Source: JAPWJZ01 sp964575605 (GTDB taxonomy: Bacteria; Pseudomonadota; Alphaproteobacteria; Micavibrionales; UBA2020). Taken from it: DNA of 64,000 nucleotides. The stretch is from the NCBI GenBank assembly GCA_964575605.1, contig CAZNRN010000008.1, positions 62,001 through 126,000 on the forward strand. The letters are read 5' to 3'. Shown one piece after another: positions 18,699-27,239 of the stretch. The translations under genes were made by a program, and so were the position numbers. The stretch's first letter is position 1. Each line of letters begins with the position of its first letter. Below the pieces are notes generated by a model, which made no database searches, was not told where the DNA came from, and saw only the letters and a program-made list of their open reading frames with translations.

Positions 18699-19328
18699 AT
18701 GATTACAAAAGAAAAAATCACGGCAGGGAAAATCACCGACATGGCAACCGATATCACCAAAGATCCGCGCGTCTCCTCCATCGTCAACCGCGTCAAAAAT
18801 ATCCTGCTGACGCCCCAGACGGAATGGGACAAGATCGAGGGCGAAAGCACGACCATCCAGAAACTGTTCACCGGCTATGTGCTGATACTGGCGGTTATCC
18901 CGGCTGTTTTCACGTTCCTGTACCTGGTTTTGTTCGCCCCCAGCGTTGCCATCGGCACCGTCACGATCGGCCTGTCGATCGGCACCAAAATCGGCATCAC
19001 GCTGCTGTCGTATGTGCAGAGCCTTTTGCTGGTGGCCGTGCTGGGCCTGATCTCGGAAAACCTCGCGCCCCAATTCGGCGGCAAGCAGGACCGCCTGCAG
19101 GCGTTCAAGCTGGCGGCCTATTCGCTGACAGCGTCATGGGTGGCTGGCGTGCTTTCGCTGCTGTCGCCTATCCTGGCGATGGTGGTGGGCCTTTATTCCT
19201 ACTACCTTTTCTACCTCGGCTGCCAGAAGCTGCTGAAAGTTTCGAAGGACAAGGCCATCGTCTTTACGGCGATCGTCGCCGTCGTCGCCCTGATCGTGAT
19301 GGGCGTCGTCATGGCGATTGCGCGTTAA
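18699..19328 (+). CDS. Yip1-family integral membrane protein
   Basis: This approximately 209-residue protein has a short soluble N-terminus containing IVNRVKNILLTPQTEWDKIE, typical of bacterial Yip1-domain proteins. About five hydrophobic helices follow, from LFTGYVLILAVIPAVF to the C-terminal AIVAVVALIVMGVVMAIAR. The function of this family in bacteria is unknown. Several in-frame ATG codons (18681, 18699, 18741) exist and none has a strong ribosome site, so the N-terminus is uncertain. It converges on the NAD synthetase gene with no gap and stands alone between the purine and NAD operons. Confidence 0.75.
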   Translation: MITKEKITAGKITDMATDITKDPRVSSIVNRVKNILLTPQTEWDKIEGESTTIQKLFTGYVLILAVIPAVFTFLYLVLFAPSVAIGTVTIGLSIGTKIGITLLSYVQSLLLVAVLGLISENLAPQFGGKQDRLQAFKLAAYSLTASWVAGVLSLLSPILAMVVGLYSYYLFYLGCQKLLKVSKDKAIVFTAIVAVVALIVMGVVMAIAR

Positions 19329-22300
19329 TCAGCGCGCGACTGACGGCTTTTTCTGCGCATTGAGGTTCGCGGCCTTGCGGCGGTATTCCGCCGCGGTGTC
19401 GAATATCTCCGACATTTTCGTGGGCTTGGCGAAGACGGCGAAGCCGTTCTGCTTGATATAGTTATACAGCGTGCCCACCTTCATCTTGCGGCCGTCGGTC
19501 GCCTTGGGCGTCCACATCTGGTAGCCCAGCGCCTGCGCGAATTCCTCGTCGATGAGGGCGCGCGACATCAAGGACTGCGCCGTGTGTCCGCCGGTCAGCT
19601 TTTCGAATGACGTGCCGTCGCGTTTTGCCATCTGGTCGAGGCAGTAAACCGCCAGCTGCGCCAGTTCCGGCTTATGGAAGGCGCCGATATTGGGCGTGCG
19701 CAAGCTTGATTGGTGGTCGATGTTCTTGCCATAGGTCGCGCAGACCGGGCTGCCGTGCACCTTGAACTGGGCATGCGACCATTTTTCGTACGAGAGGCGC
19801 ACACGGTCGTGCAGCGTTTCGATATCGTCGCTGGCGAAGTTCTTGTCCGCGCCGCATTTCTGGAAGACCTCGATCGGGTTGTTCTTGCGGTCGTCCTGCG
19901 CCGAGGGGCGGTCGTAAAGCATGAAGTGCGAGATGATATCCATCTGGCGGAAGGTGCGGCCCAGCTGGTCTTCGTCGAACTGCGTGACCTTGCCGTCGGC
20001 ACTCTTCGGCTGCAATTCGGCGGAGGGGCGGTTTTTCAGCACCCAGAAGAAAGGCTGCACCGGGGCGACGCCGCCCTCGAGGCCGTACTGGAACAGCATC
20101 TGCATGTGGTCGAGCTCGCGCTGTTTATCCTTGTGCGCGTTGCCGGCGATCATGCCGCCGTGCAGGTCGCCGCCCCAGGTGGCGTAACTGTTGCGCCCTT
20201 CGTCGAGGTTGGGGTTCGAAATGGCGATTTTGTTCTCGACGTTCGAGAACAGCATGATCAGCACCTGGCGCAGGCGCGCCTGGATGTTTTCATAGGCAAT
20301 CGAATGCTCGTCCTTCGCGGTCGACAGCACGTCGCCCGCGACTTCTTCAAACGTCGATTTCAACACGTGGATGCGGCGGTCGAGTTCTTCGGGCGTCGTG
20401 TCGTCCTTGCGCGTGCGCAGGATGCCCGCGATTTCCTTGCGGATTTCCGCGTCGCGTTCGTCCGAAATCTGCCCCGGGTTCACGCCCGAGAAAATTTCGG
20501 CATAGACTTCGACAAGGCGCTGCACGTTGCGGTATTCGAAGACGCCGCCGATGCCTTTATAAGCCTTGCCATCCGGCGTCACGCCGCCTTCGATAAGGGT
20601 TTTAGCGGCGCGGAGTGTATCATCGGACGAGTTATCGGTGCCCATGTAGACGCAGGTCAGCATCTTGTCCATACAGGCGTCAATCGCAGCCTCTTTCCCG
20701 CCGCTCGCATTCGCGGCGAGGATGTCCTTTTTGTATTTCAGATGACCCATCGCCTCGACGAAGCCCTCGACGCCCAGTTCGTTCATGCCGAGTTCGACCA
20801 TGAAGCGCACCTTGGCGGCGTTATAGGCGGAGTCAGCGCCCCCTGATAGCGCCTGCGTCACGCCCTGTATCTTGTTCTTGCGCATATAGTCGAAGAGCCA
20901 GAGCGTTTCGTTGCGCATCTCCTCTTCCATCTCGCGGCGGGGGCCGTGTTCCCAGGGGGCGGGGCCGTCCTGCACGGGGGCGGTATGTTTATCGGCGAAG
21001 CTATGCTCGATGGTCACATGCGGCGCATGGCCCTTGTCGACCGGAGGTGTCACGGTCACGGTCTGGCTGGTATAGGCCATATCCTTAAAGCTCGCGCGCA
21101 CGCCTTCGGAAATGATTTTCCCGTCCTGCGCCATCAGGCGGGAGCCGAATTGCGCGAACGTCGAACCACTGCTGCCCAGGCCGTCGGTATGCACGATAAC
21201 GTCACAATGGCGCGTCGCCAGTTCGCACAGCTCATAGTGCTTGTCGATTTTATTGGCCGCGGGCGGGCTGGCGTTGGGGTTGATCATGACGGTGATGTCG
21301 AAATTCTTTGCCTTTTGCGCCAGCGGGTTGTCGCGGTCGTAGTTGCTGTTGTCGGGTGCGCCGTCATAGTGCGAGCCGATCCAGTACATTTCGCAAATAA
21401 TTTGGACAATGTTCGCCACACGGCCGTTTTTTCCGCGCAATTGCGTCACGGGGGAGCCGAAGGGGATGGTTTTGGCGGGCACGGTGGTGCCGTCGTCATA
21501 CGACATGCCCGGCAGTTCGATCATGATAGTGCCGTCGCGGCCCTTGCCGAACTTGTTCTCGTATTCGTTGGCTTCCTTGTCGTTCCATTCCTCGAAATGG
21601 CGTTTTTCGTAGCCCCTTTCGTAGTTGAACAGGTAGCTTTTGCACGACATCGAAACGACGTCGCCGCCCGAGAGCAGCGTCTGCACGTTGAACTGGTTAT
21701 TGGTGCGGTTGAAAATAGCGTTCTTGCGGCGGTCCAGCTGGTCGGGCAGGTCTTTATCCGCGAAATACCACGGGTGGCCGACAGAAATGACGAGGTTCGG
21801 GTCTTTGGACGCCGCGTAATCCGCGATGATCTGCAGCATCTGGCGCGTCTTGGCGTTGTCGGAATAATAGAATTCGTCGCCGCGTTCATAGGCCGACAGT
21901 CCCAGTTCCTCGAGGCACAGCAGGTCCGCGCCGTCTTCCACGGCTTTATCAATCGCCTTGCAGATATTGGCAAGGTTGCGGGGCCAGTCGCCGCCGGTCT
22001 GGTTGCAGCTAGCCGAGGCGATTTTCATTTCGAATGGAGTGGACATAGCCTGTTCCTTCTTTGTGTAATTCTCTTTCACCAGCGCGGCCGCAGCCTCGCC
22101 CAGCTTTTTGATGTCGTTAGAGCCCGCCGCCGCCAGCACATCGGCCGTCGAAATGCCGGCCTCAAGGCGCAGGCGGTCGAGGCTGAGGTCGAAAACGGTC
22201 AGGGGGATGTTGTTTTTTTCCAGCAGCGCCTTGTCGGGGTTCGCATCGCGCGCGGCTTTCGCCAATTCGACAATATAATCCGGCGCGGCCATCAGCGATT

Positions 22301-22865
22301 TTTGCGTATCGGTGAGTTTCGCAAGATCGAAGCCGCGGATTTGCGTCGCGTTCACCTCGTCATCGGCCGGGTTCTGGTTGCGGGATTCCCATGCGCCGAT
22401 GCCGCGGGCGGTGAAGCCGTCGGCATACTGGCTGAGCGGGCGTATCGCGCCGCCTGCGTCTTTGGCATCCGCCGCCTTGATGCGGTAATGCACGGCGGCT
22501 TTGCCCGCAAAGGGGGTTTTTTGCAGCTGGTTGTAAAAACCGTTCAGCCAGCGCTGCTGGTTGCCGACATCGGGCAGCGTCATGACCAGCGCGTCGTCAT
22601 ACAGTTCCGGCACCGCGCGCTTCAGCTGTTCTTTTTGCTGTTCCAGCGTCAGCGGGTTTTTGACGGGGTCGAAGAACGCGCTGTCGGAGCCGTTGGTCGA
22701 GCCGATGAAGAAGACAGGCTTCAGGCCTGTCGCCGCAATCTCGCGCAGGCAGTCGGCATGGACACGGTGCATGGGCGCGCGGCGGCCGATGGAAATCGCG
22801 TATTCGACGCCGCCGGCTTTCAAAGCCGTCTTTACCTCGTCGCCATGTCCGCGATATATGCTCAT
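19329..22865 (-). CDS. nadE: NMNAT-like domain fused to glutamine-dependent NAD synthetase
   Basis: This single 1178-residue frame appears to combine the last two steps of NAD synthesis. Residues 1 to about 270 carry nucleotidyltransferase motifs: GRRAPMHRVH (27-36), matching the GRxxPxHxxH signature, and NATQIR (172-177), matching the SxTxxR loop. A nitrilase-like glutaminase follows with Glu319/320, Lys409 in KSYLFNYERGYEKRHF and Cys491 in IICEMYW. The synthetase domain has SGGADS (674-679), YMGTDNSSDDT and the WGGDLHGG region. M274 has its own AAGGAA-type ribosome site at 22046, so a separate NadE may also be made. It is the third gene after pncB and pncA, 8 bp behind pncA. Confidence 0.88.
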   Translation of the reverse strand: MSIYRGHGDEVKTALKAGGVEYAISIGRRAPMHRVHADCLREIAATGLKPVFFIGSTNGSDSAFFDPVKNPLTLEQQKEQLKRAVPELYDDALVMTLPDVGNQQRWLNGFYNQLQKTPFAGKAAVHYRIKAADAKDAGGAIRPLSQYADGFTARGIGAWESRNQNPADDEVNATQIRGFDLAKLTDTQKSLMAAPDYIVELAKAARDANPDKALLEKNNIPLTVFDLSLDRLRLEAGISTADVLAAAGSNDIKKLGEAAAALVKENYTKKEQAMSTPFEMKIASASCNQTGGDWPRNLANICKAIDKAVEDGADLLCLEELGLSAYERGDEFYYSDNAKTRQMLQIIADYAASKDPNLVISVGHPWYFADKDLPDQLDRRKNAIFNRTNNQFNVQTLLSGGDVVSMSCKSYLFNYERGYEKRHFEEWNDKEANEYENKFGKGRDGTIMIELPGMSYDDGTTVPAKTIPFGSPVTQLRGKNGRVANIVQIICEMYWIGSHYDGAPDNSNYDRDNPLAQKAKNFDITVMINPNASPPAANKIDKHYELCELATRHCDVIVHTDGLGSSGSTFAQFGSRLMAQDGKIISEGVRASFKDMAYTSQTVTVTPPVDKGHAPHVTIEHSFADKHTAPVQDGPAPWEHGPRREMEEEMRNETLWLFDYMRKNKIQGVTQALSGGADSAYNAAKVRFMVELGMNELGVEGFVEAMGHLKYKKDILAANASGGKEAAIDACMDKMLTCVYMGTDNSSDDTLRAAKTLIEGGVTPDGKAYKGIGGVFEYRNVQRLVEVYAEIFSGVNPGQISDERDAEIRKEIAGILRTRKDDTTPEELDRRIHVLKSTFEEVAGDVLSTAKDEHSIAYENIQARLRQVLIMLFSNVENKIAISNPNLDEGRNSYATWGGDLHGGMIAGNAHKDKQRELDHMQMLFQYGLEGGVAPVQPFFWVLKNRPSAELQPKSADGKVTQFDEDQLGRTFRQMDIISHFMLYDRPSAQDDRKNNPIEVFQKCGADKNFASDDIETLHDRVRLSYEKWSHAQFKVHGSPVCATYGKNIDHQSSLRTPNIGAFHKPELAQLAVYCLDQMAKRDGTSFEKLTGGHTAQSLMSRALIDEEFAQALGYQMWTPKATDGRKMKVGTLYNYIKQNGFAVFAKPTKMSEIFDTAAEYRRKAANLNAQKKPSVAR

Positions 22866-22873
22866 GCAGCCTT

Positions 22874-24058
22874 TTAAGGATTGAATTTACGCGTGATTGA
22901 AGATTGCGGCTTTCCCGCGTCGGCGGTAATCGCCAGTATCCCTTCGACCGTGGCCGTACCGACGTGGCGCGATTTTGCAAGGCGCTCGGGCGTGCCGTCG
23001 AGGCTGAAAGGGGTTTCCGCGCCGCCCGGGATGGGGATGCCGCGGCAGATTTCGGGGACGAGGTTGGTTTCAACCTCCATCCCGCGCATCTTGAAGTGGC
23101 CTGCCAGAAAATCGACCACGTTGTTGGCCGAGAATTCTACGCAGAAGTTGGTGGCGAGGCCGCCGATGTTGATCTGGACATTCTCGCAGCCCTGTTTTTT
23201 CAGCGCGCGGGCGATCTGCTTGAACACGTCCCAGGCCGCCGTCATGCTGTCACCGTCGTTTTCGACGCCGATGCCGTAGCTGTCAACTTCGGAATCCGCG
23301 CCTTTGCGGATGACGTAGTATTCATTGCCGGTCGCTTCGTCCTTGTGATAGACGGTCGGGCTCATCAGGTCGTCGTTGAGCTTCGATTGCAGCCCCTGCG
23401 GCAGTTTCATGTCGGCGGGATAGAGCGCACTGTCGGTGCCCTGAACGCAATGTTTCGTCCAGAGCGTCTGGGTCGACAGCTCCGCGCCGTTCGCGCGCAT
23501 GTCGTCGAAGGTTTCGGGCAGGTATTCGTCCAGCACCTTTTTGACGCGGTAGGAATTTTTCGACGACGACTGGAACGTCGCCTCGCTCGACAGCTCGACC
23601 TTGCGGATCCGGCCGTCTTCTTCCTTCACGCCGATGATCTTGCGGTCTTCGTCCAGCACAATCTCTTCAAAAGGAAACGCCGCGGGCGGGTTTTCCATGC
23701 CATTGAAGAAATGCACGGGCTGCTGCGCGCGCTGTTTCAATTCTTCGCCGTCCACGTCCGGCTGGCCGTTGGCGGCCAGGAACTTGCGGAATTTTTCCAT
23801 GCGGTATTCCATCACGCCCGGATGGTTGACCATGAAGCTGATGTGGTTGGCGGGGTGGTAATCCTGCCCGAGGATGAAAACCGTGTTGCGGCCCTTCTCG
23901 ATCATTTTGCCCATGATAGGCGTTACCTGTTCGCCGCCGGGGACATACAAAACGCCGCCCTGCGCTTCGGTCAGCGTGAAGTCGAGGAAGCCGCGTTCGG
24001 GGTCGATGAAGATATTGATGACGGCGGTTTTCTTGCCGTTTAACTGATGCAGCGCCAT
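22874..24058 (-). CDS. pncA: Nicotinamidase with large internal insertion
   Basis: PncA hydrolyses nicotinamide to nicotinate and ammonia. The cysteine-hydrolase signature is complete: Asp19 (NIFIDPERGFLDF), metal ligands Asp66, His68 and His72 (GQDYHPANHISF), KHCVQGT (202-208), Lys252 in IRKGADSEVDSYG and nucleophile Cys306 in GGLATNFCVEFSANN. At 394 residues it is almost twice the usual length. The extra sequence lies mainly between the metal site and KHCVQGT (about 75-195), with smaller additions near both ends. It starts 1 bp after pncB with a GGGAGG ribosome site inside the end of pncB, so translation is coupled. Confidence 0.92.
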   Translation of the reverse strand: MALHQLNGKKTAVINIFIDPERGFLDFTLTEAQGGVLYVPGGEQVTPIMGKMIEKGRNTVFILGQDYHPANHISFMVNHPGVMEYRMEKFRKFLAANGQPDVDGEELKQRAQQPVHFFNGMENPPAAFPFEEIVLDEDRKIIGVKEEDGRIRKVELSSEATFQSSSKNSYRVKKVLDEYLPETFDDMRANGAELSTQTLWTKHCVQGTDSALYPADMKLPQGLQSKLNDDLMSPTVYHKDEATGNEYYVIRKGADSEVDSYGIGVENDGDSMTAAWDVFKQIARALKKQGCENVQINIGGLATNFCVEFSANNVVDFLAGHFKMRGMEVETNLVPEICRGIPIPGGAETPFSLDGTPERLAKSRHVGTATVEGILAITADAGKPQSSITRKFNP

Positions 24059-24059
24059 G

Positions 24060-25988
24060 TTACATGCCTCCCGCTTTGGGCAGCTGGGTATTGCCGCCCT
24101 CGAAGCGTTCTTTGTAGGATTCAACCCCCTGCCCGCCCGTGGCGTGACCGAGGTGTTTTTGTTCGCAGGCCGCGCGCTGGTCGAAGAGCTTGCGGTCGAG
24201 GTAGACGGGGATGTGCGCCTGCTCGGGCGGCAGCGACGCGTTCATCGCGGCGATATCGATATTGAGGTTTTTATCGCCCGATTTAAATGCGGCGTTAAAG
24301 GCCGCGACCAGTTTTTCCTTGAGCACTTCAGCGCGCGGGCGGCGCACCCTGCGCACGTTTTCGGGCAGGGTGTTCAGGCCGTCCTTGATACGTTTTTCCA
24401 GCACGGAAAGGTCGGTCGTGAATTTGCCGCTGCCGGGATGTGTTTCTTTCTGCGGCAGGTCGGACATCACATATTTGCCGTCTTCGTCGAAGACGGGAAT
24501 CAGGCTGTCTTTTGCAACCAGTTTACCGTCGTTCGTTTTAACGTCCTTGAAGTTGCGCAGGTTGACCATCTCGCCTTTCGGGTCGAGGCCGAGGGTTTCG
24601 TCGTAAATCACGACATGCGAGAGTTTACCGTCTTCGGTGTAGAAGCGGCGCGAGTTGATCACGCCGGGGTTCGACGATTTCACGGGCGCGTTCGACGCGA
24701 CCTTCATCACCGGCGTCATGTTGTCCTGCTTCGGTTCTTCGCCCTGCTCCAGCACATCCATATAAACGTTGGATGCCTTGTAGACGAGGCCGAGAGGCGC
24801 CACGTGGGAGCCCGCGGTGCCGATCCCCCAGCTGCGGAAGAAGGCGCCTTTCGCGCGCATTTCCTGCGCCGTGTGTTCGTCGATGCCGTCGGCGGCCGAG
24901 CAGAAGACGGTGCATTTATCGGAGACTTTCAGCAGCTCCGCGTCGCTCATCCTATCGGCCTGCTCGCGCGTAACGCCGGGGATAAAGCCTTCCTCGGCAA
25001 AGCGTCGCAGCGCTATTTTCGAATATTCGACGATATCGCCGCTGTCGAAACGTACGCCGTAACCCGCGCCCAGCCCCAGCGCGCGAAGTTCCTTGATGAC
25101 CGTGATTGCGTTTTCAAGGCCTTTCATGGGGTCGTAGGTATCGACCAGCAAAATGCCGCTTTCGGGGTGCGCGAAGGCGAAGCTGCGGAAGGCGTCTTCC
25201 TTCAGCGCCCAGCGCAATTCGCGGATCTTGCCTTCGTCGTTCATCTTGAACATTTCGGCCAGCGTCACACCCGCGATTTCATGCCCGTGCGTCATCACCC
25301 AGGCATGGTCCATCGTGCCGGCAAAGGGCTGCGCGAAGTTTTTCGCGGCCGTGCCGGTCGAGCTTGATTTATAACCGCCGGCGCCAAGAGAGCGCGACGA
25401 TTCAAGCATCGCGCCCAGGCCCGGGCCGCGGCGCATGCCCTGCGCGCTGGCGGCGCCCGTGGGGGAGCCGTTGTCGAGTTCTTCCTCGACCGCGTCGCAC
25501 TGACGCGCGCCCTGCGTCATGTAGCCGCTGTGGCCGTTCATCAGGCCGAGCGCCACGGATTCCAGCATCTTCACCTGCGCGATCGGGCCCGACACGCGCA
25601 GCACGGGTTCCTGCGGGAAGAAGACGCCGCCCTCGGGCTGCGCCTCGATCTTCAGCTTGAATTCCATTTCGGAAAGGTACTGGATAAACGCCTCGGCAAA
25701 GACCGGCTTGCCGGAGGGGCGTTTTTGCGAACGCAGGAAGTTCAGGTCGTCTTCGGTAAAGCCGTGTTCCTGCCAGCGCTTGACGATATCGATGAGGCCT
25801 TCGAGGCCGCCCGCGATGCTGTAGCCGCCGCCTAAAGCTTCCTTGCGGCCGAACATATAAAAGGTGGCGGGGTTGTCGGCGCGGCCTTCGAGCCAGTAGC
25901 CGTAGGCCGTCGTGAAATGGTATTTGTCCGTCAAAAGCGGGGTCGTCTGATCGACATCATATGTATCAGCTATAAAACCCATCTGCAC
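24060..25988 (-). CDS. pncB: Nicotinate phosphoribosyltransferase-like enzyme, long form
   Basis: The enzyme should form nicotinate mononucleotide from nicotinate and PRPP. Family features are an N-terminal TPLLTDKYHFTTAYGYW, GGVFFPQEPVLRVSGP, a catalytic-His region (WVMTHGHEIAG), GYGVRFDSGDIVEYS and GTAGSHVAPLGLVYK. The length (642 aa) exceeds most NAPRTases. It has a C-terminal extension ending in IPVYLDRKLFDQR, similar to the NAPRTase tail. A nicotinamide-using (NAMPT-like) activity cannot be fully excluded, but the adjacent nicotinamidase favours nicotinate. It is the first gene of the NAD salvage operon, divergent from the PRPP synthetase-like gene. Confidence 0.88.
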   Translation of the reverse strand: MQMGFIADTYDVDQTTPLLTDKYHFTTAYGYWLEGRADNPATFYMFGRKEALGGGYSIAGGLEGLIDIVKRWQEHGFTEDDLNFLRSQKRPSGKPVFAEAFIQYLSEMEFKLKIEAQPEGGVFFPQEPVLRVSGPIAQVKMLESVALGLMNGHSGYMTQGARQCDAVEEELDNGSPTGAASAQGMRRGPGLGAMLESSRSLGAGGYKSSSTGTAAKNFAQPFAGTMDHAWVMTHGHEIAGVTLAEMFKMNDEGKIRELRWALKEDAFRSFAFAHPESGILLVDTYDPMKGLENAITVIKELRALGLGAGYGVRFDSGDIVEYSKIALRRFAEEGFIPGVTREQADRMSDAELLKVSDKCTVFCSAADGIDEHTAQEMRAKGAFFRSWGIGTAGSHVAPLGLVYKASNVYMDVLEQGEEPKQDNMTPVMKVASNAPVKSSNPGVINSRRFYTEDGKLSHVVIYDETLGLDPKGEMVNLRNFKDVKTNDGKLVAKDSLIPVFDEDGKYVMSDLPQKETHPGSGKFTTDLSVLEKRIKDGLNTLPENVRRVRRPRAEVLKEKLVAAFNAAFKSGDKNLNIDIAAMNASLPPEQAHIPVYLDRKLFDQRAACEQKHLGHATGGQGVESYKERFEGGNTQLPKAGGM

Positions 25989-26123
25989 ACCACTCTTTTT
26001 TAATTAAATCAGGTAGTTACTTCTTTTTCGGTGACTCTATATGATTTTCATAACCAAGTCAATCTGATTATGGTATATTGCCAGCCGAGAGTGATTCACC
26101 CCGCTATATAATAGGCTTACATA
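25989..26123. promoter_or_regulatory. Divergent promoter region between pncB and the PRPP synthetase-like gene
   Basis: This AT-rich 135-bp stretch separates the two divergent genes. For the minus strand, TTGACT (complement of 26057-26062) and TATAGA (complement of 26036-26041) form a pair with a 15-bp spacer. For the plus strand there is a TATAAT at 26107-26112 but no good -35. Short inverted repeats, TATGA-TTT-TCATA around 26040-26052 and CATAA...TTATG, overlap the minus promoter and could hold an operator. No regulator gene of NAD metabolism is visible nearby. Confidence 0.45.
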
Positions 26124-27236
26124 ATGAACAAAGCGCTAAAGCCCCTGCTCCTCGTCGGCAACAACACGGCGCCGGAAACGCGCAAGGCGCTCGAGGAAAG
26201 TGGCCAGTTCGAGGTCATCACCGCCAGCATCGGCAAATTTGTCAGCGGCGAGCCCTTTGCCGAGCTGCACAAGGGCGAGGAAAAAGTTTACGCCGACAAC
26301 CTCGCGCGCCTGAAGGGCGCGAAGGTCTATGTGCTGCAATCGACGTCGGAGCCCGTGGCCGACAGCTTCCAGCACATGCTGCTCATGGCGCATACGCTGA
26401 AATATTTCGGCGCGGGCGACGTGACCGCCATCTGCCCCTTCGCGGCGGGCTTGAGGCAGGACCGCGCGTTCAAGGACCGCTTCACATCGGTCGCGGCCGT
26501 GCTGTTCGCGCAGCAGATGAAGGCGTCGGGTATCGACGGGGTCATCACCATGACGCCCCATTCCAAGGGCGCGATTGCGGAATACACCAAGGTTTTCGGC
26601 GACCGCTTTATTCCGCTCGCCACCACCAAGATGTTCGCGGATGACATCAAAGCGCGCTTCGGTTGCGACCCGGACCAGCTCTGCATCGGCGCGCCCGACG
26701 GCGCGGACAAGGCGACTGACGAAGGGCAGACACGCGCCCGCGAGCTTGCCAGGGCCATCTTCGGCCGCGCGGACGACGACTGCATGTTCCGCATCTCGAA
26801 AACGCATACCGGCGTGAACAATACAAAAATCACCGCCTTCGACGGCGATGTGGCGGGCAAGGATTGCGTAATCATCGACGACATGATCGACGGCGGTTCC
26901 ACCATGAACAACGCTGCCGCCATGCTAAAGGCGCAGGGTGCCCGTTCCGTCACCTGCTACGCCACGCATGGCATCCTCACGAACAACGCGCTTGAAAAAC
27001 TGCTGGAGGCCAAATACGACGGCATGCACAATGCCATCGATAAAATCGTCATCACCGACAGTATCCCCGGCGCCGCCGAGAAACTGGCCGCACTGCTGGC
27101 GCAGCAGCCCAAGCTGGCCGGCCGCGTGGAAATTTTGTCGGTCGGCGATATGGCCGTGAAACAGGTGAAGAAAGACATGGCGCCCACCGCCGTCCGTCCC
27201 GCCGCACAGGGCCCGAAGGCCGCTTTCGGCCGTTAA
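26124..27236 (+). CDS. prs: Divergent ribose-phosphate pyrophosphokinase (PRPP synthetase-like)
   Basis: PRPP synthetase makes PRPP from ribose 5-phosphate and ATP. The 370-residue protein keeps the two-lobed phosphoribosyltransferase layout. VYVLQSTSEPVADSFQHML corresponds to the QSTS...N block of Prs. FAAGLRQDR keeps the RQDR motif, and TPHSKGAIAEYTKVFG retains a His. CVIIDDMIDGGSTMNNAA is the PRPP-binding loop. The region equivalent to the Prs KRR loop reads ISKTHTGVNNTKI, so it is altered. It is longer than typical Prs (about 315 aa) and has a Pro/Ala-rich tail. The divergent position next to pncB suggests PRPP supply for NAD salvage. Confidence 0.8.
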   Translation: MNKALKPLLLVGNNTAPETRKALEESGQFEVITASIGKFVSGEPFAELHKGEEKVYADNLARLKGAKVYVLQSTSEPVADSFQHMLLMAHTLKYFGAGDVTAICPFAAGLRQDRAFKDRFTSVAAVLFAQQMKASGIDGVITMTPHSKGAIAEYTKVFGDRFIPLATTKMFADDIKARFGCDPDQLCIGAPDGADKATDEGQTRARELARAIFGRADDDCMFRISKTHTGVNNTKITAFDGDVAGKDCVIIDDMIDGGSTMNNAAAMLKAQGARSVTCYATHGILTNNALEKLLEAKYDGMHNAIDKIVITDSIPGAAEKLAALLAQQPKLAGRVEILSVGDMAVKQVKKDMAPTAVRPAAQGPKAAFGR

Positions 27237-27239
27237 GCC

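Noticed and set aside
20946..22877. 643-codon open frame on the plus strand over the NAD synthetase gene
   Set aside because: The opposite strand encodes clear glutaminase and synthetase motifs; this frame is a GC-driven shadow with His/Arg-rich composition.
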